Of a stretch of 10,886 nucleotides of DNA, positions 1-6,406 are shown piece by piece (the first letter of the stretch is position 1; each line of letters starts with the position of its first letter). The position numbers and the translations under genes are program-made. The notes under the pieces are model-generated. The model was not told the DNA's origin. It saw only the letters and a program-made list of their open reading frames with translations, and did no database searches. The stretch comes from JAFNAG01 sp041501225 (GTDB taxonomy: Bacteria; Acidobacteriota; UBA6911), in assembly GCA_041501225.1 (NCBI GenBank), contig JBGQNR010000219.1, positions 1 to 10,886 on the forward strand. Reading direction: 5' to 3'.

Positions 1-27
1 AGGAGCCCGTCCGAGAATTAGGAGGGG
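1..27 (+). repeat. Left terminal inverted repeat
   Basis: This 27-bp arm is perfectly complementary to 252-278. It starts at the first base of the window, so the true outer edge of the repeat could lie further left. Confidence 0.85.
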
Positions 28-251
28 CCGCGTTCCGAGCGCCGCGGGGGCAGATGCAAGGCGGCGCGACGCAGGCGATGTCGCTGTACATCGTCGAGAA
101 GCGCCAACGCCGCAGATGCCCCCGCGCCGCCGGAACCCGAAGGGCGCATGGGGTTGCGGGGCGATCTCCGCGTTGCTCGTCGTCAACGATGTGCACCGAC
201 ATCGCCTCCTCCTCGCGCCTTGGTCTCGCCCCGCAAGCCCCATGCGCGCGA

Positions 252-278
252 CCCCTCCTAATTCTCGGACGGGCTCCT
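252..278 (-). repeat. Right terminal inverted repeat
   Basis: This 27-bp arm is perfectly complementary to 1-27. It is followed by AGGTTCGACG, where a -35-like element of a candidate psd promoter begins within five bases. Confidence 0.85.
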
Positions 279-282
279 AGGT

Positions 283-311
283 TCGACGGGCAGACGGGGT
301 TTCCGTATCAT
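283..311 (+). promoter_or_regulatory. Candidate sigma70-type promoter for the psd-pssA genes
   Basis: A -35-like TCGACG (283-288, 4 of 6 consensus bases) is followed by a 17-base spacer and a -10-like TATCAT (306-311, 5 of 6). Initiation would fall near 318, giving a leader of about 40 nt before psd. It lies directly beside the right end of the repeat element, so the element may abut or have replaced the original upstream region. The match is reasonable but short; chance is possible. Confidence 0.35.
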
Positions 312-357
312 GCCATAGGGAAAAGTGCAGTCTCGTCGGCCGATCAGGTAGTTCGCA

Positions 358-978
358 ATGATAAAAGACGCGTATCGATTTATCATCCCGGTGTTGATGC
401 TTGCAGCGCTCTGTGCATATTGGGGGCTGAGCGTGGTCGCCGTGCCGCTGGTGTTGCTCGCCGCATTTGTCGCGTATTTTTTCCGCAATCCTATGCGTGC
501 AATACCGCCCGGCGAAAACCTGATTGTTTCTCCGGCGGACGGAAAAGTCGTGTGTATCGCGCCGATTCCGGGGGAAGATAAGGAGTTGCCCGGTGGGGAG
601 CGGGTGAGCATTTTTCTCAACATTTTCGACGTGCATATCACTCGCGCCCCGATGCGCGGCGAGCTGGAACGGCTTGAATATAAGCGGGGAAGGTTCAAGG
701 TTGCCTACGACGAAGAGGCTTCGCGCGTCAACGAACAGAACATCCTGACCATTCGCGGTCAGGCCGGCCGCATCGTGGTGAAGCAAATTGCGGGCTTGAT
801 CGCCCGTCGCGTGGTATGCTGGAAGAGGCCCGGGCAGACGCTTCTGCGCGGGGAAATCTTCGGGTTGATCCGCTTTGGATCGCGCGTGGATATATTGCTC
901 CCGAAGGAAGTCAAGATCCTGGTCAAGGTTGGGGATCGTGTCAAAGGCGGCACTTCCGTAATCGGAGAAAGCATCTGA
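358..978 (+). CDS. psd: Phosphatidylserine decarboxylase proenzyme, short (archaeal-type) form
   Basis: This enzyme decarboxylates phosphatidylserine to phosphatidylethanolamine at the cytoplasmic membrane, the last step of PE synthesis. The 206-residue protein has a hydrophobic N-terminus (about residues 8-42, probably one or two membrane segments). The family motifs SPADGKV (58-64) and FLNIFDVHITRAP (86-98, with His93) follow. Near the C-terminus is FGLIRFGSR, where Gly174-Ser175 is the expected self-cleavage site that turns the serine into the pyruvoyl cofactor and leaves a small alpha chain of about 32 residues. The length fits the short family rather than the E. coli form of about 320 residues. 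The start has only a weak AGGT ribosome-binding site (346-349). The stop codon abuts the pssA start, so the two are almost certainly cotranscribed. Confidence 0.96.
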   Translation: MIKDAYRFIIPVLMLAALCAYWGLSVVAVPLVLLAAFVAYFFRNPMRAIPPGENLIVSPADGKVVCIAPIPGEDKELPGGERVSIFLNIFDVHITRAPMRGELERLEYKRGRFKVAYDEEASRVNEQNILTIRGQAGRIVVKQIAGLIARRVVCWKRPGQTLLRGEIFGLIRFGSRVDILLPKEVKILVKVGDRVKGGTSVIGESI

Positions 979-1773
979 ATGAGACCAGCGGAGCAAGCAC
1001 CAGAAACGGACAGGGCGCGCGCGCGGCGCCGCTTGGGCCGTTCCATTTATATCCTTCCGAGCCTCTTTACGGTCGGCAATATCTTTTGCGGCTACTACGC
1101 CATCATTTCGACGATGCATGGCAATTATGACCATGCGGCGGAAGCCATCGGAATAGCGATCATATTGGATACGCTCGATGGCAAAATTGCTCGATTGACC
1201 AATTCAACCTCTCTCTTCGGGCTCCAACTCGACTCGCTCGCGGATGTAATTTCATTTGGCATCGCACCTTCTATTCTCGCGTTCTTCTGGGGTTTGCAGA
1301 ATGTGGATTACCGGCTAGGCTGGATTGCCGCGTTCACGTTCACGATCTGCGGCGCGATGCGCCTGGCGCGATTCAACGTGCAGGCCGGAAGCCTGAAGTA
1401 CTTCGTCGGCATGCCGATACCGGCGGGCGGCGGCACGATCGCGGCGATTGTCCATTTTTTTGGCGCGCCGCTTGCCAACCCAGTTGCCTCCGGCTTTATG
1501 GTGGCTGCCGTCGGCCTGCTGGCCTTTCTGATGATCAGCACCTTCAAATACAGCAGCCTTAAGAATCTCACGCTTGGAAGGCGGTCGCATTTCACGATCC
1601 TGGTAATCGCGCTGCTAGTGGCCCTCATTTACAACTATTCCGATTGGACGCTGCTGGGCATGGCCCTTGGTTATGTACTGTCGGGTCCGGTGGCGCGGCT
1701 TTCCTACCTCGTGCATCACAGGAAGCATCAGCCCGAGGAGATCCAACTGCACGATCCCTTGGAAGATCACTGA
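979..1773 (+). CDS. pssA: CDP-diacylglycerol--serine O-phosphatidyltransferase
   Basis: This integral membrane enzyme joins CDP-diacylglycerol and L-serine to give phosphatidylserine and CMP, supplying the substrate of Psd. The CDP-alcohol phosphotransferase signature is complete: Asp64, Asp67-Gly68, Ala71-Arg72, Gly81, Asp85 and Asp89 (DTLDGKIAR, then GLQLDSLAD). These aspartates bind metal and perform catalysis in the family. Several hydrophobic helices follow to about residue 245, and a polar His- and Glu-rich tail ends the 264-residue protein, a normal length for the type II (Bacillus-like) enzymes. The first 20 residues are Arg-rich and cytoplasmic-looking. The ATG directly follows the psd stop and has a GGAGA site at 964-968, 10 nt upstream, which supports this start and translational coupling. 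Confidence 0.96.
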   Translation: MRPAEQAPETDRARARRRLGRSIYILPSLFTVGNIFCGYYAIISTMHGNYDHAAEAIGIAIILDTLDGKIARLTNSTSLFGLQLDSLADVISFGIAPSILAFFWGLQNVDYRLGWIAAFTFTICGAMRLARFNVQAGSLKYFVGMPIPAGGGTIAAIVHFFGAPLANPVASGFMVAAVGLLAFLMISTFKYSSLKNLTLGRRSHFTILVIALLVALIYNYSDWTLLGMALGYVLSGPVARLSYLVHHRKHQPEEIQLHDPLEDH

Positions 1774-1874
1774 GTATGGCGCGTGATAGAAGGGCATTCC
1801 GATCTTCCGGCTCTTCCCAGACCATATCCAATTGCAAGACTGAGAACGAGATATGCCTCCGTGGCCGCCCGGCC

Positions 1875-2471
1875 ATGCAGCAGAAAACAATTGTGGCTGT
1901 GATCGCTGCCGGCTTTGCAGTGGTCCTGGCATCGTGTGCGACCTTGCAGGTACCCTTGGCGGAGCTCTCTTTTCCGCCGCCGCATACGCTCCGCGAAAGT
2001 CGGGATGAGATCGATGTCGGCGCAAGGCCGATGGTGAGCGAGGATGACTACCTTAAGCTGTTCGACGATTTTCCGCCGGACATCGGTATCGCGGCCCTCT
2101 GGGTGGAGGTCAAGAATGCCCGGGCGACTGCTATCGAGATTCAACCGTCGAACTGGCGCCTTCTCGCGGGCAATCGCAGCTTTCATGTCTTGAGTGTTCA
2201 AGATGTCTTCGATCGCTATTACCAGGGACGCAATATCCGCATGTACACGACCGGGGCCGATCGCGACGCCAAACAAAAGATGAAGCGGGTTTCGTTCGAG
2301 AATAGACGGATCGAGCCGTCCATGAAACGCGCCGGGCTGGTGTTTTTCGCCATTGATCCCGCGTTGGCGAGCGGTTGGGAACACGGGGCAATGCTGAGCC
2401 TGGCCGATATCCAGCTGGCTCGCGGCTCGAAAATCGCCATTCAAGTCAAGATTTCCCATGCCAACTCGTGA
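1875..2471 (+). CDS. Putative lipoprotein of unknown function
   Basis: I do not recognise a named family. From the ATG at 1875 the 198-residue product begins with a lipoprotein signal peptide: Lys4, a hydrophobic stretch (residues 6-18), and a lipobox VLASC with the lipidated Cys21. The rest looks soluble and mixed alpha/beta. A segment around LWVEVKN, SNWRLLAG and GLVFFAI resembles the beta-strand pattern of small immunoglobulin-like extracellular domains found in many bacterial lipoproteins; this is a weak inference. An in-frame ATG at 1776, just after the pssA stop, would add 33 residues and bury the signal peptide, so 1875 is preferred even though its ribosome-binding site is poor. The last 14 bases overlap recO, which argues that it is a real member of this transcription unit. 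Confidence 0.72.
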   Translation: MQQKTIVAVIAAGFAVVLASCATLQVPLAELSFPPPHTLRESRDEIDVGARPMVSEDDYLKLFDDFPPDIGIAALWVEVKNARATAIEIQPSNWRLLAGNRSFHVLSVQDVFDRYYQGRNIRMYTTGADRDAKQKMKRVSFENRRIEPSMKRAGLVFFAIDPALASGWEHGAMLSLADIQLARGSKIAIQVKISHANS

Positions 2472-3210
2472 AGCGGAAGCCATAGTTCTGCGCCAGTACT
2501 CGCTCTCAGAGGCAGATCGTATTGTCGTTTTCCTGACGCGAGAATCGGGAACCCTGCGCGCCGTTGCACAAGGGGCAAAAAAACTGCGCAGCCGTCTGGG
2601 TGGATGCATCGAGCCGCTGAACCATGTCCGGTTGCAGTACTATGCCAAGGAGGGCGCGGATCTGGCGCGGATCTGGCACTGTGAAGCCATTCATTGTTAC
2701 CTGGGGAAAAATCCGACCCTGGACCGTGTCTTCGGATTCAGCTATCTTGCGGAATTGGCCCAGGAAATGGTGCCGGAAAATAATCCGAATCCGCTCCTGT
2801 TCCGGCTCTTTCTCGCAGTTCTGGACGCGGGGGAGAGTTTGGGCGGCAGCGCCCTGTTGCTGCGCTATTTTGAGGTTTGGGCGCTCAAGATCAACGGCTG
2901 GCTCCCCAATTATGACTATTGCTCCAGCTGCGGCAGATGTGTTAAAGATGTTGGGTTCTACGCATGGCTGGAGGCCGGGCAAGGGCGTTGCCGAACCTGC
3001 GCCGAGGATCGGGGAGTTCGAATCGGACCCGATGCGACGAAATTGCTGAGCGAGGTTCTGGAGCTTTCACCGGTGCAGTTTGCTTCGCGGCCCCAAAGCC
3101 TCCCTGCGGCTCGGGATCTGGAGCATTTAACGCAAAAGTTGATCGAATGGCATCTGGAGAAGCGGCTCAAGTCTTATACGGCCTTGCAAGAGATGCTTCG
3201 CGGGAGCTGA
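2458..3210 (+). CDS. recO: DNA repair protein RecO
   Basis: RecO works with RecR (and RecF) to load RecA onto SSB-coated single-stranded DNA in gap repair, and it anneals complementary strands. The 250-residue protein has the family layout. An N-terminal OB fold covers about residues 1-80 (EAIVLRQYSLSEADRIVVFLTRESG, then GAKKLRSRLGG). A helical domain follows, with a zinc-binding module carrying Cys155 and Cys158, then Cys178 and Cys181 (CSSC and CRTC; Cys161 lies nearby). RecO proteins that keep all four cysteines, as here, are expected to bind zinc; the E. coli protein lacks them. The start overlaps the upstream lipoprotein gene and has no strong ribosome-binding site, suggesting coupled translation. 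Confidence 0.94.
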   Translation: MPTREAEAIVLRQYSLSEADRIVVFLTRESGTLRAVAQGAKKLRSRLGGCIEPLNHVRLQYYAKEGADLARIWHCEAIHCYLGKNPTLDRVFGFSYLAELAQEMVPENNPNPLLFRLFLAVLDAGESLGGSALLLRYFEVWALKINGWLPNYDYCSSCGRCVKDVGFYAWLEAGQGRCRTCAEDRGVRIGPDATKLLSEVLELSPVQFASRPQSLPAARDLEHLTQKLIEWHLEKRLKSYTALQEMLRGS

Positions 3211-3214
3211 GGCC

Positions 3215-3313
3215 ATGCGAGAGATTGCCGTGAAGGGATTGGACTGGATGCGGAAGTGCTGCTCCCGGAACCACGGCATCCTGGGCACTTCCGGGGCATG
3301 GATGCTTTTCTAG
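3215..3313 (+). CDS. Possible small ORF (32 codons) between recO and glyQ
   Basis: An ATG at 3215 begins a 32-residue frame that ends with TAG at 3311-3313. A GGGAG sequence at 3202-3206 sits 8 nt upstream, a better ribosome-binding site than those of recO or glyQ. The peptide starts MREIAVKGLDWMRKCC and contains four glycines and two tryptophans. It could be a leader peptide for glyQ-glyS or simply chance, since the GGGAG also belongs to the end of recO. I know no homologue. Conservation between related genomes would decide. Confidence 0.22.
   Translation: MREIAVKGLDWMRKCCSRNHGILGTSGAWMLF
3251..3293 (+). other. Hairpin in the recO-glyQ intergenic region
   Basis: CGGAAGTGC (3251-3259) pairs perfectly with GCACTTCCG (3285-3293), giving a 9-bp stem and a 25-nt loop. 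No run of T follows, so it is not a standard intrinsic terminator. It sits 47 bases before the glyQ start and inside the possible small ORF, so it could attenuate or stabilise the glyQ-glyS message; that is inference. Confidence 0.4.
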
Positions 3314-3340
3314 CATTTCGGCAATATCCGATTAGATTTT

Positions 3341-4249
3341 ATGCGACAGAAGAACTTTCAGCAGATTATCCTGACGCTCCAGCAATACTGGGATCGCGAG
3401 GGCTGTGCCCTCCAGCAACCCTATGACCTTGAGGTGGGCGCCGGCACGATGGCGCCGGAGACATTCCTTAGAGTCCTGGGGCCGGAGCCATACCGAGTAG
3501 CCTACGTGATGCCTTCACGCCGGCCTACAGACGGACGATATGGTGATAATCCCAATCGTGTCCAGAAACACTACCAGTATCAGGTGATCCTAAAGCCGGC
3601 ACCCAGGGATTCACAGGGCCTGTATCTCCGGAGCCTGGAGGCTCTGGGGATCGATTTGAAGGAACATGACCTCAGATTTGAAGAGGACAACTGGGAATCG
3701 CCGACGCTCGGGGCCTGGGGAATCGGATGGCAGGTGCTGCTCGACGGATTGGAAATCACGCAGTTCACTTACTTCCAGCAGGCTGGCGGGATTGATCTCG
3801 ATCCCGTAAGCCTTGAGATTACCTATGGGCTGGAGCGCATTGGCACCTTCATTGCCGAGGTAGACAGCATTTACGATCTGGTCTGGACCGAGGGACTCAG
3901 CTATCGCGATGTCCGGCATCGCGAGGAAGTGGAGTTTTCCAAATACAACTTCGAAGCCGCAAACGTCCCCATGCTTTTCAGCTTGTTCAACCTTTACGAA
4001 GAGGAGTGCAAGCGTTTGCTGGCTCAGGATCTCGTGTTGCCCGCATACGACTACTGCCTGAAATGTTCTCACACTTTCAATCTGCTCGATTCGAGGGGAG
4101 CCATCAGCGTAACCGAGCGTGTCGGCACGATCGCGCGCGTGCGGCAGCTCGCCTGTGAAGTAGCGCGCCGATATGTAGCCAGCCGTCAGCAGCAGGAGTT
4201 TCCCCTGCTCCAAACTGCCGGCACCGATAAGACGCTCGAGCAAGCCTAG
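3341..4249 (+). CDS. glyQ: Glycyl-tRNA synthetase alpha subunit
   Basis: This is the catalytic subunit of the bacterial alpha2-beta2 glycyl-tRNA synthetase, which activates glycine with ATP and transfers it to tRNA-Gly. The 302-residue length matches the E. coli subunit (303). Class II features are clear: FQQIILTLQQYW near the N-terminus (6-17), the block YVMPSRRPTDGRYGDNPNR (55-73) followed by QKHYQYQVILKP (75-86), and motif 3 at ITYGLERI (160-167). The start fits the family N-terminus, but no good Shine-Dalgarno sequence precedes it (the upstream bases are GATTAGATTTT), which is unusual for a well-expressed gene. GlyS follows after 18 bp and encodes the partner subunit. Confidence 0.97.
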   Translation: MRQKNFQQIILTLQQYWDREGCALQQPYDLEVGAGTMAPETFLRVLGPEPYRVAYVMPSRRPTDGRYGDNPNRVQKHYQYQVILKPAPRDSQGLYLRSLEALGIDLKEHDLRFEEDNWESPTLGAWGIGWQVLLDGLEITQFTYFQQAGGIDLDPVSLEITYGLERIGTFIAEVDSIYDLVWTEGLSYRDVRHREEVEFSKYNFEAANVPMLFSLFNLYEEECKRLLAQDLVLPAYDYCLKCSHTFNLLDSRGAISVTERVGTIARVRQLACEVARRYVASRQQQEFPLLQTAGTDKTLEQA

Positions 4250-4267
4250 TATCTCAGAGATTTACTT

Positions 4268-6346
4268 ATGGATAATGCGGAACTGCTGATCGAACTCGGT
4301 ACCGAAGAAATTCCTGCCTCCTTGCTGGAAGGAACGACGCGCCAGCTGGCGGAACTCTTAGCCGAAGATCTGCGCGCGGCACGCCTCCCGTCGACTCTGA
4401 ATGCGGCGTGGCATACACCCCGACGAATCATTGTGGGTTTAAAGGATATACCGGTGCGCCAGGAGGACCTGCTCGAAACCATCGTGGGACCTCCGAAGCG
4501 CGTGGCCTATGACGCTGATGGCAGGGCAACCCGGGCAGCCCTGGCCTTTGCGGAGAAGAATCGCATTTCCCTCGCCAAGGCAAAGGTCGTTCAGACACCC
4601 AAAGGCGAATATCTCTCTGCGGTTCGCAGGGAAAAAGGAGAAAAGACTTCCAAAGTCCTGGCGCGACTGATCCCGGCGGCAATTGCGAAGATCGAGTTCC
4701 CAAAAACCATGTACTGGAGCCCGGACAAATTTCGCTTTTCGCGGCCTCTAAGGTGGATCGTGGCGCTTTATGCTGGGAAAGTAGTCAAGTTCTCGGTGGC
4801 CGATGTCGTCTCATCCCGGTTCACTTCGGGACATCGGTTTATCGGAAAATCCAGAATTGAGGTAACGGACCTGACCGGTCTGAAACATGCGCTGCTGGAA
4901 AACGGCGTCATTGTGGACCCTGCGGAGCGCGGCGCCAAAATCCGGGCTGACTTGGATCAAGCCGCTGCCGCTGCAGGTGGACGCCTCCTGGCTGACGATG
5001 ATCTGCTCGCAACGGTCATCAATTTGAATGAGAATCCCTCCGTTATCTGTGGTGCCTTCGATCGACGGTTTCTCGATCTTCCCGAGGAGATTCTCGTCAC
5101 GGTGATGAAAGCGCATCAAAAATATTTCTCGGTGGTAAATTCGGATGGACACCTGCTGCCTGTTTTCCTTGCGGTGATCAATCTGGGCACCGACCCGAAG
5201 GGGAAGATCCGCGGAGGGCATGAGAGGGTCTTGCGCGCTCGCTTCGCCGACGCGGAGTTTTTCTGGAATAGGGATCGCAAGACGAAACTGGCAGATCGCG
5301 AAGATTCGCTCAGAAGTGTGACGTTTCAGCAAAAGCTCGGCACGTACTACGATAAGACCCAGCGGGTATTAAAGCTGCTTCCCAAAGTGGCTGCGGCAGC
5401 CGGTTGTACGCAGGAACTGCCGGATTTGGAGGTTGCCGCCCATCTTCTCAAATGCGACCTTGTGACCGAGATGGTCAAGGAATTTACGGATCTTCAAGGG
5501 GTGGTCGGCGGGCTGTACGCGCGCGCCGAAGGCTACCCTGAGCAGATCTGGCGTGGGATTTATGAGCAGTACATGCCCAAAGGCTCCACCTCGGCATCTC
5601 CATCCAACCTGAGTGGCGCAGTGATTTCCCTTGCGGATCGGCTCGACACCGTATGCGGCTGCTTCGCCGTCGGCCTGATTCCGACGGGCTCCAAGGATCC
5701 GTTTGCCGTGCGCAGGCAGGGAAATGCCATCCTGAAGATCATGCTGGACCACCGCATCGGTGCGTCGCTCGAGCAGCTTATTGCCGGCAGCCTGGCCACA
5801 TTGGATGCCGCGCCCGGTGAGACTGCAATCGAGATCAAGAAGTTTTTCGAAGGGCGTCTGCGTTTCCTGTTTGAGGAGATGGGATACACCTACGATTGCA
5901 TTAACGCCGCCCTGGCCGTCGGGTCCGATAATCCCGTCGACGCAGCGGAGCGGGTGAGAGCGCTGCAAGAGATGCGCCAGGAGCCCGACTTCCTCGCTCT
6001 CGCCTCGAGTTTCAAGAGGGTCATGAACATCCTGGCACAATCGGGATCTGCGGCGGATGCCCCGGATCCGGCGCGCATGAGCGATGCGGCCGAAATCGCA
6101 TTGTGGCAGAGCTACCTTAACATCCAACCGGAAGTCACGGCGGCCGGTGTGAGCCATAGATATGGCGATGCGTTACATCGCATGGCGTCACTCCGCGGCG
6201 TCGTTGACTCCTTCTTTACTGAGGTGTTGGTCATGGCGGAAGATCCGGCCGTGCGCGGGAATCGGCTCGCACTCCTCGGACAGTTGGCGCGCCTGTTTCT
6301 CAGTGTGGCCGACATATCTCAAATTGTTATTGAACGTGCTGGTTGA
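4268..6346 (+). CDS. glyS: Glycyl-tRNA synthetase beta subunit
   Basis: The beta subunit recognises tRNA-Gly and is required for aminoacylation with GlyQ. The 692 residues match the usual length (E. coli 689). Family blocks are present in order: LLIELGTEEIPA (6-17), RFSRPLRWIVAL (156-167), VMKAHQKYF (279-287), RFADAEFFWNRDRK (325-338), LLKCDLVTEMVKEFTDLQG (393-411) and SLADRLDTVCGCFAVGLIPTGSKDPFAVRRQ (split across 454-470 and 471-484). The region after about residue 590 corresponds to the DALR-like anticodon-binding domain. The gene is intact. The ribosome-binding site is weak (AGAGA near 4256), consistent with coupling to glyQ. Confidence 0.97.
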   Translation: MDNAELLIELGTEEIPASLLEGTTRQLAELLAEDLRAARLPSTLNAAWHTPRRIIVGLKDIPVRQEDLLETIVGPPKRVAYDADGRATRAALAFAEKNRISLAKAKVVQTPKGEYLSAVRREKGEKTSKVLARLIPAAIAKIEFPKTMYWSPDKFRFSRPLRWIVALYAGKVVKFSVADVVSSRFTSGHRFIGKSRIEVTDLTGLKHALLENGVIVDPAERGAKIRADLDQAAAAAGGRLLADDDLLATVINLNENPSVICGAFDRRFLDLPEEILVTVMKAHQKYFSVVNSDGHLLPVFLAVINLGTDPKGKIRGGHERVLRARFADAEFFWNRDRKTKLADREDSLRSVTFQQKLGTYYDKTQRVLKLLPKVAAAAGCTQELPDLEVAAHLLKCDLVTEMVKEFTDLQGVVGGLYARAEGYPEQIWRGIYEQYMPKGSTSASPSNLSGAVISLADRLDTVCGCFAVGLIPTGSKDPFAVRRQGNAILKIMLDHRIGASLEQLIAGSLATLDAAPGETAIEIKKFFEGRLRFLFEEMGYTYDCINAALAVGSDNPVDAAERVRALQEMRQEPDFLALASSFKRVMNILAQSGSAADAPDPARMSDAAEIALWQSYLNIQPEVTAAGVSHRYGDALHRMASLRGVVDSFFTEVLVMAEDPAVRGNRLALLGQLARLFLSVADISQIVIERAG

Positions 6347-6393
6347 AGCATATCAGAAACCTGGATTGCGCATTCATAAGCGTGGTCCCTGCA

Positions 6394-6398
6394 GAGGA
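6394..6398 (+). promoter_or_regulatory. Ribosome-binding site of the inositol-phosphate synthase gene
   Basis: GAGGA lies 8 nt before the ATG at 6407. It is one of the clearest Shine-Dalgarno sites on the plus strand of this window and fixes the start of the downstream gene, suggesting it is translated independently of glyS. Confidence 0.7.
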
Positions 6399-6406
6399 AC
6401 ACGAAC

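Larger units (their letters stand above)
1..278. mobile_element. MITE-like element with perfect 27-bp terminal inverted repeats
   Basis: Bases 1-27 (beginning AGGAGCCCGTCCGAGAAT) are the exact reverse complement of bases 252-278. The interior also folds back. Bases 43-52 pair perfectly with 117-126. Bases 144-164 pair with 226-247 apart from one unpaired base. The core at 73-97 matches the reverse complement of 183-207 at 22 of 25 positions, so the two halves look like diverged inverted copies of each other. No transposase or other credible coding region fits inside. This architecture suits a miniature inverted-repeat element or another non-autonomous repeat moved in trans; that is inference. 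The window starts exactly at the left terminus, so the left flank and any target duplication cannot be examined. I do not recognise the insertion-sequence family. Confidence 0.75.

Noticed and set aside
54..581. Open frame of 175 codons on the plus strand
   Set aside because: It starts in the inverted-repeat element and runs into psd in a different frame; composition is Arg- and Ser-rich with no recognisable domain. Psd has clear motifs and wins.
277..1134. Open frame of 285 codons on the minus strand
   Set aside because: It is antisense to psd and pssA, lacks any recognisable motif and is rich in His and Arg as shadows of GC-rich genes often are.
1644..1874. Upstream extension of the lipoprotein gene
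   Set aside because: It overlaps the 3' end of pssA and would place 77 extra residues before a clear lipoprotein signal peptide; a start at 1776 is possible but also buries the signal.
3211..3340. T-box riboswitch before glyQ
   Set aside because: I find no T-box consensus (the AGGGTGGNACCGCG-type sequence), no specifier-loop arrangement and no terminator with a T-run.
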